A DNA stretch of 48,905 nt from an uncultured Muribaculaceae bacterium (lineage in GTDB: Bacteria > Bacteroidota > Bacteroidia > Bacteroidales > Muribaculaceae). The notes beneath the pieces were generated by a model that was not told where the DNA came from, searched no databases, and worked only from the letters and a program-made list of their open reading frames with translations. The translations under genes and the position numbers were made by a program. The stretch is from positions 1 to 48,905 of the forward strand of contig CANRCT010000024.1 in assembly GCA_947629175.1 (NCBI GenBank), in the 5' to 3' direction. Shown in pieces: positions 40,648-48,609 of this stretch (its first letter is position 1; the number at the start of each line of letters is the position of its first letter).

Positions 40648-42417
40648 TCAGCGGTTTTGTTTCCCCTTGATGATTTTGCGGTCGCGCCCGGCGAGTCTGT
40701 CGGCGAGATTTTCCGGGACGAAACGCCAGTTGCGGTCGGTATCCGGTGTGATGGCTCCGTGTTTTTCGATCTCTTTCATCATATAGAAGCGCAGATCAGC
40801 TTCGGTGCTTGAGAGCGTGCGGCGTTTAAGCTCCTCTTTCGACAGTCCGGCTCCGCGCGTCATCAGGTCGCCACCTCCGTTGCCACGGTAAGAGTTGACG
40901 GCTACGGTGTAGGTCTTCTTCGGATCGAACGGTGTGCCGTCGGCCATCGACATGATAGTGACGCGCTGGCCTTTCGGACGCGTGATGTCGACGGTATATT
41001 CTATTCCGGCTGCCGAATCGAAGTTGTATGCCGGATTGCGCAGGCGGTTGTCACGGACCGACGGGTGTTTCGACCGGAAGAGCAGCAGATGTCCGTCGGG
41101 ACGTGTTGCAGCGGTGTCAACCCATATCGAATATGATTCTTCGAGATAATTCCTGATCTCTTCGCCGGTGAGACCCATGGTCAGAAGCATGTTCTCATAC
41201 TTGTATAGTCCGAACATGTCGCTGACTCTTATATCACCCGGGTGGATGACAGCATCTATCGACAGTGGCGCGGCAAAAGATATGTCGGCGCCTGTCAGTT
41301 TCAGCTGCAGCCGGTGGATCAGTGTCATGAATGCCGATGGGCCGAACAACGATTCCGAAGAGTCAAACGTCCCTTCGCTGCGGCCGATGATACGGCCGGT
41401 AAAATCCTCCACAGCCTGCCTGTTGGCGTCGAAGCGGTCAAGGAACCGCTTGGATGGTGCCAGGCTGTCGACATCGACAAGCGTGCCGCTTACCTTTTTG
41501 CCGGTCATCTTGCCCTCTTCGTCGAGATTGACTGCGATGCTCACCATTCCGACGGTTTTCGCATCGTTGGCCGGATTGAGGATTACCACCGGCTTGCCGT
41601 CGGGATTCGTTACCACACGATTGTCACGCTGGTGGTCGTGGCCTCCGAGTATGATGTCAAATCCGGCCACATTGCGTGCTACATCGAGGCACGCGTTCTC
41701 TGTAATTCCCGGTCGCGGATTGGTATCGGAGTGGCCTGAATGAAACAGACCGACGATGATATCGGGATTCTCGCGCTGTCTTACGATGTCGATCCATTTG
41801 CGGGCCGAGGTCGTGATGTCGTCAAACCGGAGTCCGCTCCATAGTGGTTCGGGGAGCCACATAGGTATGCCTGGTGTGAGCATGCCTATCACGGCGATTT
41901 TTACTCCCTGGCGTTCTATGACGGTATAGGGTTTCAGATACGGGCTACCGGTAGATATGTCTATGACGTTGGCCCCGAGCACAGGCACGTTTGTATCGCG
42001 GATCCACCGGTCATATACGTTGTGGCCGGTCTCAACGTCGTGATTGCCTATCGTGGCTGCGTCGTAGGCCATGAAATCGTAGATCTCCGAAGCTATGTGG
42101 CGCGATGCCGTGTCGACGAAATTATAGTAATAGACCGTAGGCTGTCCCTGCAATATGTCTCCATTGTCGAGCAATATTATGGATTCATCGCCGTCCGATG
42201 CTCGCAGCGAGTCGACCAGTGTCGCGATCCTCGCCATGCTCCCGTCCCACGGTGTCCTCGTGATGAAATTGTACGGGAAGAAGTTGCCGTGGACATCGGA
42301 GGTCTCCACGATCTTCAGATTCACCTCTTTCGGCGGGGTGTGCGCGCTGTCTGCGGCTGTTGCCGCCAATGTTATGCCCATGGCAGTAAGGAGAGCGATC
42401 GGTTTGATTAGTTTCAT
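40648..42417 (-). CDS. Periplasmic 5'-nucleotidase / 2',3'-cyclic phosphodiesterase family protein
   Basis: This 589-residue secreted metallophosphoesterase has a signal peptide (IKPIALLTAMGITLAATAA). The N-terminal calcineurin-like domain has ETSDVHGN, LLDNGDILQG, TIGNHDVETG, LFHSGHSD and LGGHDHQRD. The C-terminal nucleotidase domain has NPANDAKTVGMV and NSYRGNGGGDLMTRGAG. Members cleave nucleoside monophosphates, cyclic nucleotides, or nucleotide-sugars and CDP-alcohols (UshA). It probably serves nucleotide salvage together with thymidine kinase two genes upstream, but its place before the LtaS-like gene could also reflect turnover of nucleotide by-products. Confidence 0.9.
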   Translation of the reverse strand: MKLIKPIALLTAMGITLAATAADSAHTPPKEVNLKIVETSDVHGNFFPYNFITRTPWDGSMARIATLVDSLRASDGDESIILLDNGDILQGQPTVYYYNFVDTASRHIASEIYDFMAYDAATIGNHDVETGHNVYDRWIRDTNVPVLGANVIDISTGSPYLKPYTVIERQGVKIAVIGMLTPGIPMWLPEPLWSGLRFDDITTSARKWIDIVRQRENPDIIVGLFHSGHSDTNPRPGITENACLDVARNVAGFDIILGGHDHQRDNRVVTNPDGKPVVILNPANDAKTVGMVSIAVNLDEEGKMTGKKVSGTLVDVDSLAPSKRFLDRFDANRQAVEDFTGRIIGRSEGTFDSSESLFGPSAFMTLIHRLQLKLTGADISFAAPLSIDAVIHPGDIRVSDMFGLYKYENMLLTMGLTGEEIRNYLEESYSIWVDTAATRPDGHLLLFRSKHPSVRDNRLRNPAYNFDSAAGIEYTVDITRPKGQRVTIMSMADGTPFDPKKTYTVAVNSYRGNGGGDLMTRGAGLSKEELKRRTLSSTEADLRFYMMKEIEKHGAITPDTDRNWRFVPENLADRLAGRDRKIIKGKQNR

Positions 42418-42484
42418 CGTCGTGGCGTTCTGTTAAGTGGGTGATGAGTCCAGGCAGACGTTGCGGCAGTTTATTCCAGGTTGT

Positions 42485-43243
42485 TCAGTTGCTGCCGGTG
42501 TAGAGGCAGCGGATTTTTCCTACTTTCAGCTTCCCTTCCAGTTTCAGCGGTATGTGGTCGGCGGCCGTGCTGATCCATGTATCGATGTCGTCGGATGTCT
42601 TTGATGATTTTTCGTCGGTGAAGGTGAAGCTTATGCGGTAGGTGGGATATGTGCGGCCGTCGAGTTTCAGATTCTCTTTGCCTACATATCTGATAGTGAG
42701 GAGTTCTTTACGTTTGCCTGAAAAAATGTTGAGTGTCTTGGTATATCCCGGTTGCATCGCCGCGAAATCGAGCATGCGCAGATAATAGAACACACTGACG
42801 AGATCCACCGTCGGCCCTTCGGCTTTCAGCGTTATCTCCGAGCGGCTGATATCGCCCTTCTTTTTGCGGCGCATGCGGTGTGAGGTGCCGGTGAACAGGT
42901 CGCCGCTGCGGCTGATATGGATTACGTCGTGGTCAAAACGTCCGTCCTCGTGGGCTATGCGCTCGTAGCGGCGGGGAAGCATGTCGTTGCGGTCCATGAC
43001 GGATATCAGGGTGTCGCGCAGCATATAGAAATGGTCGGCCCATGGTTCGGAACGGGCATAGAGCGTCGCCTGGAAGTGATCGGGAGCTGCTGCGAGCCGC
43101 AATGTGGCTCTGCCGGCCTGTTTCTGTACGATGCCCCACTTGAACATCACTTTGTAGTTGAGCGTCTCGTCGGTGAAGTCTACAGCCGATGCCGGTATTA
43201 ATGCCGATAAAAGTATCAGTAATGATATAAAGAGTGTTTTCAT
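42485..43243 (-). CDS. DUF3108 secreted protein
   Basis: This 252-residue protein has a signal peptide (MKTLFISLLILLSALIPASA) and the DUF3108 beta-rich pattern: LNYKVMFKWGIVQKQAGRAT, VSVFYYLRMLDFAAMQPGYT and YRISFTFTDEKSSKTSD. Members are periplasmic or outer-membrane-associated and uncharacterised. I start at the ATG at 43243 because it makes an ATGA overlap with the tdk stop and begins the signal peptide directly. It is 67 bases upstream of the nucleotidase gene and belongs to the same operon. Confidence 0.85.
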   Translation of the reverse strand: MKTLFISLLILLSALIPASAVDFTDETLNYKVMFKWGIVQKQAGRATLRLAAAPDHFQATLYARSEPWADHFYMLRDTLISVMDRNDMLPRRYERIAHEDGRFDHDVIHISRSGDLFTGTSHRMRRKKKGDISRSEITLKAEGPTVDLVSVFYYLRMLDFAAMQPGYTKTLNIFSGKRKELLTIRYVGKENLKLDGRTYPTYRISFTFTDEKSSKTSDDIDTWISTAADHIPLKLEGKLKVGKIRCLYTGSN

Positions 43244-43881
43244 AGTCGCGAATTGAGGTCGGGGAAGGGGAGCGCTGACCGTGAGGCCTGTTCGATACGC
43301 TTGTTGCGCCAGCATTTGCGACACACGGATATATACCGGTCGTTGCCGCCTATCTCCACCTGCTGACCTGAGTCGACGAAGTCGCCGTTGGCGTCAATGC
43401 GCGCGTTGACTATCGTCTTGCGTCCGCATGTGCAGGTCGACTTTATCTCGTCGATCGAATCGGCTATCTCGAAGAGACGCCGCGATCCTTCGAACAGACG
43501 GGTGCGGAAGTCGGTGCGCAGTCCGTAGCATATCACGTTGCTGCCGAAGTCGTCGACCACGCGTGAAAGCTGGTCGACCTGCGCCTCGGTGAGAAACTGT
43601 GCCTCGTCGATCAGAAACCAGTCAATGACGGCCATGTTTTCTTCAAACAGCTTCTCGGCAAGCTGATACAGATCGGTGTCGCCGTAGATCCACATGCACG
43701 GGCGTTCGATACCGATGCGCGAGCGGATGACGTTGTTGTTTTCGCGCGTGTCTACTACCGGTTTGAGGCATACGTGTTTCATACCCCTTTCCTCAAGATT
43801 GTAGGCCGTCGTCAGCAGAAGAGCGGTCTTCGCCGATCCCATCGTGCCGTAACGGAAATATAGCTTGCCTCTTCGGTTCAT
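43240..43881 (-). CDS. tdk: Thymidine kinase
   Basis: This 213-residue type II thymidine kinase phosphorylates thymidine and deoxyuridine with ATP. Walker A is GTMGSAKT near residue 13. FLIDEAQFLTEAQVD carries the catalytic glutamate, and CYGLRTDFRTRLFEGS is the lasso-side motif. Zinc ligands are C-T-C near residue 151 and C-R-K-C near residue 188. Length is typical. It is the first gene of the leftward operon that ends with the TagF-like gene. Confidence 0.95.
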   Translation of the reverse strand: MNRRGKLYFRYGTMGSAKTALLLTTAYNLEERGMKHVCLKPVVDTRENNNVIRSRIGIERPCMWIYGDTDLYQLAEKLFEENMAVIDWFLIDEAQFLTEAQVDQLSRVVDDFGSNVICYGLRTDFRTRLFEGSRRLFEIADSIDEIKSTCTCGRKTIVNARIDANGDFVDSGQQVEIGGNDRYISVCRKCWRNKRIEQASRSALPFPDLNSRL

Positions 43882-43940
43882 GCTCCTGAAATGATTCGTT
43901 AGCGCACATTTCAGCGCGGTAGCGCTTCATGTACGTTCCG

Positions 43941-43948
43941 CAAAGTTA
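43941..43948 (-). promoter_or_regulatory. -7 box of tdk
   Basis: The minus strand reads TAACTTTG, an exact TAnnTTTG match 60-67 bases before the tdk start codon. No TTTG at the usual spacing was found. It would drive the tdk-to-TagF-like operon. Confidence 0.4.
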
Positions 43949-43985
43949 CAAAATTATTCTTCAACCTCCGCTTTTGCCGAATCAT

Positions 43986-44099
43986 TTATGGGCATACGAT
44001 ACGTTGCTGACCGGCCCCGTCGCATCCGGTCAGCGACAGGGCTGCCACGCATATTGCCGCGAGGCGCTTGACGAACGGGATGATTCTGAACGAAATCAT
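43986..44099 (-). CDS. Possible 37-residue lipoprotein
   Basis: A short reading frame encodes MISFRIIPFVKRLAAICVAA followed by LSLTGCDGAGQQRIVCP and a TAA stop. It has a basic-hydrophobic signal sequence and a textbook lipobox, LTGC, with aspartate at position +2, leaving a mature chain of only 12 residues including the lipid-bearing cysteine. A -7 box TAATTTTG lies 64-71 bases before the start on the same strand. It resembles entericidin-like or other tiny Gram-negative lipoproteins. Part of the frame coincides with an inverted repeat (44003-44037), which could be a chance result or a fold in the mRNA. The gene is plausible, but not certain without homologues. Confidence 0.45.
   Translation of the reverse strand: MISFRIIPFVKRLAAICVAALSLTGCDGAGQQRIVCP
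44003..44037. repeat. Inverted repeat within the tdk upstream region
   Basis: Arms GTTGCTGACCGG and CCGGTCAGCGAC pair with one G-U wobble around an 11-base loop. It overlaps the C-terminal part of the small lipoprotein frame. It could act as a terminator-like or regulatory RNA fold, but has no U-tract. Confidence 0.4.
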
Positions 44100-44162
44100 G
44101 GTCGGCGGGTATTAGAAAATGTGACATACTGATGCCGGAGGTTCAGGTGGTGTCCGACGTCG

Positions 44163-44170
44163 CAAAATTA
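44163..44170 (-). promoter_or_regulatory. -7 box of the small lipoprotein frame
   Basis: The minus strand reads TAATTTTG, an exact TAnnTTTG match, with transcription predicted to begin near 44156. It supports a transcript across 43986-44099. Confidence 0.4.
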
Positions 44171-44311
44171 AAAAAAATTCGATGAGATCCTAATATACTT
44201 TTTTAACAAAATGTCAGCGACTGAAAATAGAGGGTATGCGTTATAGAAGCGAAGCGTCGCCGAATGGGGCCGGTATGCTCCGGACGGTGATATTTTTATT
44301 GAAATTTTTTG

Positions 44312-44319
44312 TAATTTTG
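44312..44319 (+). promoter_or_regulatory. -7 box of the rnf operon
   Basis: TAATTTTG matches TAnnTTTG. Transcription would start near 44326, 13 bases before the rnfC start codon. This suggests that rnfC, not rnfB, is the first gene of the operon. No clear -33 element is visible. Confidence 0.45.
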
Positions 44320-44338
44320 CCGCGCTATATCATCACTT

Positions 44339-45658
44339 ATGAAAGTCTACACTTTCTCACCAGGAGGAATCCATCCACCTCAGCAAAAAAATACAGCCGG
44401 AACCCCTGTCATACCGGTGTCTACGCCTGATACAATTGTTTTGCCGCTCGACCAGCATATAGGCCGGACGGCCGAACCTGTCGTGTCGAGGGGCGAAACG
44501 GTAGGAGCGGGCCAGCTGATAGCAAGAGTGGCCGACGGCATTTCGGCAGCGATACATACTCCTTTATCGGGAACGGTCACGGAAATCGGCATGAAGCGCA
44601 ATTACAGCGGCATTCCGGTCAGATCCGTGACGATCCGCGTCGAGGAGGGACAGTCGGTGGAGGATGTCGGGATGCCCATGGCGGATATCGGGCATGCCAC
44701 TGCAGCTGAGATCGTTGCGGCTGCATCTGCCGCAGGTCTCGTAGGACTTGGAGGTGCGGCGTTTCCCACGGCTTTCAAGATTCATGTGCCGGAGGATAAT
44801 GCGATAGATACCGTGGTGATCAACGGAGCCGAGTGCGAGCCCGTGCTTACGTGCGACGACGCGCTTATGTGCGGGCATCCCGGCGAGGTAGTGGCTGGCG
44901 CGCGGCTCGTGATGAAGGCGACCGGCGCTAATAAGGCCATTATCGGGGTGGAGGACAATAAGCCGGAGGCGATAGCGCATCTGCGCGAGTCGGCCGCGCC
45001 ATATGCCGGCTCCGTGACAGTCGCCGTGCTTAAGGCCAAGTATCCGCAGGGCGGCGAGCGACAGCTCGTGCAGGCTCTGACCGGGCGCATAATCACTCCC
45101 GGCAAACTGCCCATGAGCGTGGGTGTCGTAGTGCAGAACGTGGCTACGGCGCGCGCACTCTATCGGGCCGTGGCTTTCGGCGAACCGCTGACAAAGCGTA
45201 TTGTGACGGTGGCCGGTGCAGGCATAGCGCGTCCGGCCGACTATCTTGTGCCTGTAGGAATGTCTATATCCGCCCTGTTGCAGCAGGCCGGCGCCGATAT
45301 GGAGCGCATCGACAAGCTCGTGGCGGGCGGTCCTATGATGGGCCATGCCATAGAGACGGTCGACGCTCCTGTCACTAAAGCCCTGTCGGCAGTGGTGGCC
45401 TTCTCGGGTCAGGAGGCCTACAGGCGGCCGATGGATCCGTGCGTGAGATGCGGACGGTGTGTCGACGTGTGTCCCAACGCCCTTGAGCCGTATCTGATAG
45501 CCACCTGCGGCAAGCTCGGAAGAGTAGACGATGCGGCCCGGGCCGGAGCTATGATGTGCATGGAGTGCGGATCGTGCAGCTATGTGTGCCCGTCGTCGCG
45601 GCCTATTACCGACATGATACGTGTGGCTAAATATCTGATAAGAAAATCACTTAAATGA
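44339..45658 (+). CDS. rnfC: Rnf complex subunit RnfC
   Basis: This 439-residue membrane-bound subunit of the ferredoxin:NAD+ oxidoreductase Rnf binds NADH/FMN and two [4Fe-4S] clusters. The N-terminus is typical (TFSPGGIHPPQQKNTAGTPV), with a SLBB-like region and AGLVGLGGAAFPTAFKI for the nucleotide. The cluster cysteines are C368, C371, C374, C378 and C407, C410, C413, C417. There is no long repetitive C-terminal extension as in E. coli. It begins the operon; its end overlaps rnfD by four bases. Confidence 0.95.
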   Translation: MKVYTFSPGGIHPPQQKNTAGTPVIPVSTPDTIVLPLDQHIGRTAEPVVSRGETVGAGQLIARVADGISAAIHTPLSGTVTEIGMKRNYSGIPVRSVTIRVEEGQSVEDVGMPMADIGHATAAEIVAAASAAGLVGLGGAAFPTAFKIHVPEDNAIDTVVINGAECEPVLTCDDALMCGHPGEVVAGARLVMKATGANKAIIGVEDNKPEAIAHLRESAAPYAGSVTVAVLKAKYPQGGERQLVQALTGRIITPGKLPMSVGVVVQNVATARALYRAVAFGEPLTKRIVTVAGAGIARPADYLVPVGMSISALLQQAGADMERIDKLVAGGPMMGHAIETVDAPVTKALSAVVAFSGQEAYRRPMDPCVRCGRCVDVCPNALEPYLIATCGKLGRVDDAARAGAMMCMECGSCSYVCPSSRPITDMIRVAKYLIRKSLK

Positions 45659-46602
45659 AGACTTTTGTTATATCCCAGGCACCTCATATACATTCGCCGA
45701 ATACCACGGCGGGAGCCATGCGTCATGTGGTGATCGCGCTGTTGCCGGCCTTGGCGGTCGGGCTCTGGTGGTTCGGCGTGTCGGCTGCTGTTGTTGTAGC
45801 GAGTGCCGCATTGTCGTGCCTGGCGTTCGAGTGGGCGATATCACGGTTCATGATGGGCCGAAAGGTGAGTTTTTTTGCTTGGGCGCCCCTTGTCACCGGG
45901 TTGCTTCTCGGCATGAATCTCCCGGCCGGATTGCCGGTCTGGACCGTAGTGATCGGTTCGCTGATTGCCATAGGCATCGGAAAGATGGCGTTCGGCGGTC
46001 TCGGATGCAATATATTCAATCCGGCGCTTGTAGGGCGTGTGTTTCTGTTGCTGTCGTTCCCGGCGCTGATGACCTCGTGGCCTCTGGCGGGGGAGGGACG
46101 TCTGTCGCTGGCCGATGCTGCTACCGGCGCCACTCCGCTAATGCTTGCAAAGCAAGGGATGATTCCGGATCGGGCAATGATACTTGATGAGCTCGCGGGC
46201 AGTGTGGGCGGTTCGCTCGGCGAGGTCGGCGCCATCGCCATTCTGATCGGGCTGGCCTATCTGTTGGTCGTCAGGGTGATCACGTGGCATATTCCTGTGT
46301 CGGTCATCCTCTCGGTAGGTGTCATGTCATGGCTGACCGGCGGAAATCCGCTGTTCGACGTCGTATCGGGCGGTGTGCTGCTCGGGGCTGTATTTATGGC
46401 CACTGATTACGCGACGTCGCCGATGACGCGTCGCGGACAGCTGATATATGGCGTGATGATAGGTGTCATCACAATAATAATACGCCGTTGGGGAGTTTAT
46501 CCCGAGGGGGTATCGTTCGCCATACTTGTAATGAACGGCGCCACTCCGCTCATAAACCGCTATGTGAGGCCGCGACGACAGGTGGAAAGGAGGTGCGCAT
46601 GA
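45655..46602 (+). CDS. rnfD: Rnf complex subunit RnfD
   Basis: This 315-residue integral membrane subunit has about nine to ten transmembrane helices. The N-terminus SQAPHIHSPNTTAGAMRHVV is characteristic. T160 in DAATGATPL is the expected attachment site of covalent FMN (placed by ApbE, which is not in this window). GLGCNIFNPALVGRVF and the late GVLLGAVFMATDYATSP are also typical. It overlaps rnfC and rnfG by four bases each. Confidence 0.94.
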   Translation: MKTFVISQAPHIHSPNTTAGAMRHVVIALLPALAVGLWWFGVSAAVVVASAALSCLAFEWAISRFMMGRKVSFFAWAPLVTGLLLGMNLPAGLPVWTVVIGSLIAIGIGKMAFGGLGCNIFNPALVGRVFLLLSFPALMTSWPLAGEGRLSLADAATGATPLMLAKQGMIPDRAMILDELAGSVGGSLGEVGAIAILIGLAYLLVVRVITWHIPVSVILSVGVMSWLTGGNPLFDVVSGGVLLGAVFMATDYATSPMTRRGQLIYGVMIGVITIIIRRWGVYPEGVSFAILVMNGATPLINRYVRPRRQVERRCA

Positions 46603-47192
46603 AAGTACGGGATTCCCTGTGGCGCATGATCGCGGTGCTTGGACTGACGGCGCTTCTGTCGGGTGCGCTCCTCGGATTTTTCCACGATCTTACTGCCGGT
46701 CCGATAGCTGAGGCATCGGCCCGACAGCTGTCGGAATCGCTCGCCGAGCTTATGCCTCCGTTTTCAAACGATCCGCTTGCCGACGCGAAACGCATTGCCG
46801 TGGATGGCGATAGTCTGACTCTTTATCCATGCAGCGGGCAGGGGAGCCTTGTCGGGGCTGCGATAGAGAGCGTGAGTCACAACGGTTTTGGAGGTGACAT
46901 CCGTCTGCTCGTGTGTTTCTCGGCCGACCGTAGCGTCACCGGATTTCGTGTGATGAGCCATGCGGAGACACCCGGTCTCGGGGCCAAGATGGGCGAATGG
47001 TTCGGCGGCGACCCGCGCCGCACAACTATTGTAGGACGTCATGACGAGCATCTGAAAGTCAAGGCCGACGGCGGCAATGTCGATGCCATTACCGGCGCCA
47101 CGATAACATCGCGGGCGTTTCTTGAGGCTGTCAATCGTGCTTCGGAAGCATTTAATACGTATTACAATGAGCAAGCTGAAGATCGTCATTAA
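46599..47192 (+). CDS. rnfG: Rnf complex subunit RnfG
   Basis: This 197-residue subunit has one N-terminal transmembrane helix (MIAVLGLTALLSGALLGFF) and a periplasmic domain. T168 in AITGATITS is the covalent FMN site, and MSHAETPGLGAKMGEWF is the conserved flavin-pocket string. The ATG at 46599 is chosen because it forms an ATGA overlap with rnfD and sits behind a strong AAAGGAGG Shine-Dalgarno sequence, which is unusual for Bacteroidetes. It overlaps rnfE by 26 bases. Confidence 0.93.
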   Translation: MKVRDSLWRMIAVLGLTALLSGALLGFFHDLTAGPIAEASARQLSESLAELMPPFSNDPLADAKRIAVDGDSLTLYPCSGQGSLVGAAIESVSHNGFGGDIRLLVCFSADRSVTGFRVMSHAETPGLGAKMGEWFGGDPRRTTIVGRHDEHLKVKADGGNVDAITGATITSRAFLEAVNRASEAFNTYYNEQAEDRH

Positions 47193-47754
47193 CGGCCTGA
47201 TTACCGAGAACCCGACATTCGTGTTGCTTCTCGGCATGTGTCCTACACTCGGCACTACCGCCACGGCGATGACCGGTATGAGCATGGGACTGGCCACTAT
47301 GTGCGTGCTGATATGTTCCAACTGCGCGGTATCGGCCATAAAGAGCATCGTGCCGTCGAAAGTGCGCATTCCCGTATATATAGTAGTCATCGCCACCTTT
47401 GTCACTATCCTGCAGATGCTGATGAAGGCTTATATGCCTGCGCTCGACGCTGCTCTCGGCATATTCATACCGCTTATAGTGGTCAACTGCATCCTGCTCG
47501 GGCGCGCCGAGGCATTCGCGTCACGTCGCTCGGTTGTCGACTCCATGCTCGACGGGCTCGGGATCGGTATCGGCTTCACTCTGGCGCTGACGCTTCTCGG
47601 CGTCGTGCGCGAATTTCTCGGGGCCGGCACTGTGTTCGGCCTCCGGCTCTATTCCGACGAGTTCGCTTCGCTTGTATTCATTCTTGCGCCCGGGGCGTTT
47701 ATCGTTCTCGGTCTTATTATAGCATTGTTCAACCGTATCCGTAAGAAATGCTGA
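47167..47754 (+). CDS. rnfE: Rnf complex subunit RnfE
   Basis: This 195-residue integral membrane subunit has six predicted transmembrane helices. The N-terminus LKIVINGLITENPTFVLLLG and the metal/cluster-associated LLGMCPTLGTT and ICSNCAVSA match RnfE. RnfE and RnfA together bind a [2Fe-2S] cluster in the membrane core. The start at 47167 is chosen by alignment to the family N-terminus; it lies inside the end of rnfG. Confidence 0.93.
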   Translation: MSKLKIVINGLITENPTFVLLLGMCPTLGTTATAMTGMSMGLATMCVLICSNCAVSAIKSIVPSKVRIPVYIVVIATFVTILQMLMKAYMPALDAALGIFIPLIVVNCILLGRAEAFASRRSVVDSMLDGLGIGIGFTLALTLLGVVREFLGAGTVFGLRLYSDEFASLVFILAPGAFIVLGLIIALFNRIRKKC

Positions 47755-48329
47755 CGTATTTATCCATAATAATCACGGCGATATTTGTCAACAATATCGT
47801 TTTTGCGCAGTTTCTCGGCATCTGTCCTTTTATAGGCGTTTCGCGCAAGATCTCTTCAGCCGCTGGAATGGGGCTTGCAGTGACTTTCGTGATGGCTCTC
47901 TCCACGAGTGCCACGTGGCTCCTGCAGACCTGCGTGCTTCATCCGTTGGGACTGGATTATATGCAGACGATCGCGTTTATCCTTGTGATTGCGGCTCTGG
48001 TGCAGATGCTTGAGATAATATTGCGCAAGATCCATCCGGTGCTTTACGCGGCCCTCGGAGTATATCTTCCTCTCATTACCACCAACTGCGCCGTGCTCGG
48101 AGTAGCCCTTCTGACTGTTCAGAAAGCGATGCCGTTCTTGCAGAGTCTTGTCTATGCCATAGCCACTGCGCTCGGATTCCTGCTGGCGCTGGTGCTGTTC
48201 GCCGGTATACGTCAGCAGCTCGAACTGGTGGATGTTCCGCGTCCGATGAGGGGCGTGCCGATAGCTCTGATATGTGCCGGGCTCCTCGCCATGGCATTTA
48301 TGGGATTTTCGGGCATAAAAATCGGATGA
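47748..48329 (+). CDS. rnfA: Rnf complex subunit RnfA
   Basis: This 193-residue integral membrane subunit has six predicted transmembrane helices and is paralogous to RnfE in inverted orientation. The conserved N-terminus is VNNIVFAQFLGICPFIGVSR and the second half has LPLITTNCAVLGVALL; these cysteine regions bind the shared [2Fe-2S] cluster. It overlaps rnfE by seven bases and is the last gene of the operon. No terminator with a U-tract is evident before the rRNA promoters. Confidence 0.94.
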   Translation: MLTYLSIIITAIFVNNIVFAQFLGICPFIGVSRKISSAAGMGLAVTFVMALSTSATWLLQTCVLHPLGLDYMQTIAFILVIAALVQMLEIILRKIHPVLYAALGVYLPLITTNCAVLGVALLTVQKAMPFLQSLVYAIATALGFLLALVLFAGIRQQLELVDVPRPMRGVPIALICAGLLAMAFMGFSGIKIG

Positions 48330-48410
48330 ATGTAAATGGCGGTAGCGCAAGTTGTTAGGTGTGTATTTGCGATTTTCGGGGATTTTTCTTGCTAAAATAA
48401 TCATGAAATT

Positions 48411-48443
48411 ATTTGGTGGGGAAGCAAAAAGTGCCTACCTTTG
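48411..48443 (+). promoter_or_regulatory. rRNA promoter P1
   Basis: TTTG at 48412-48415 and TACCTTTG at 48436-48443, spaced by 20 bases, are an exact match to the Bacteroides -33/-7 consensus. Transcription would start near 48450, about 400 bases upstream of the 16S rRNA. Confidence 0.75.
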
Positions 48444-48548
48444 CACTCGCTTTTGAGAAGCAAGCCATGCGGCAGAGGCCGCGGGTCTCGGAAGCGGGAT
48501 TGAGGCGATGCTGAAAGGCGCGCCGAAAACCAAAAAGAATGTTAAAGA

Positions 48549-48580
48549 TTTGCAGGTTTCAAAAATTGGTTGTAACTTTG
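48549..48580 (+). promoter_or_regulatory. rRNA promoter P2
   Basis: TTTG at 48549-48552 and TAACTTTG at 48573-48580, again with a 20-base spacer, form a second exact consensus promoter in tandem with P1. Transcription would start near 48587, about 270 bases upstream of the 16S rRNA. Confidence 0.75.
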
Positions 48581-48590
48581 CAAAACATTT

Positions 48591-48609
48591 CCGTCCGAGT
48601 TTCGGACGG
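48591..48609 (+). other. Hairpin at the 5' end of the P2 transcript
   Basis: CCGTCCGA and TCGGACGG are perfect eight-base arms around a three-base loop, only a few bases from the predicted P2 start. It may protect the leader or affect early elongation. Another stem is at 48674-48702 (CCGCGGACC with GGTCCACGG, one G-U pair). Confidence 0.5.

Noticed and set aside
44003-44037. The hairpin near tdk as part of a tRNA or structured RNA gene
   Set aside because: Only one stem is present, without D-, anticodon- or T-arm patterns, and it overlaps a plausible lipoprotein frame.
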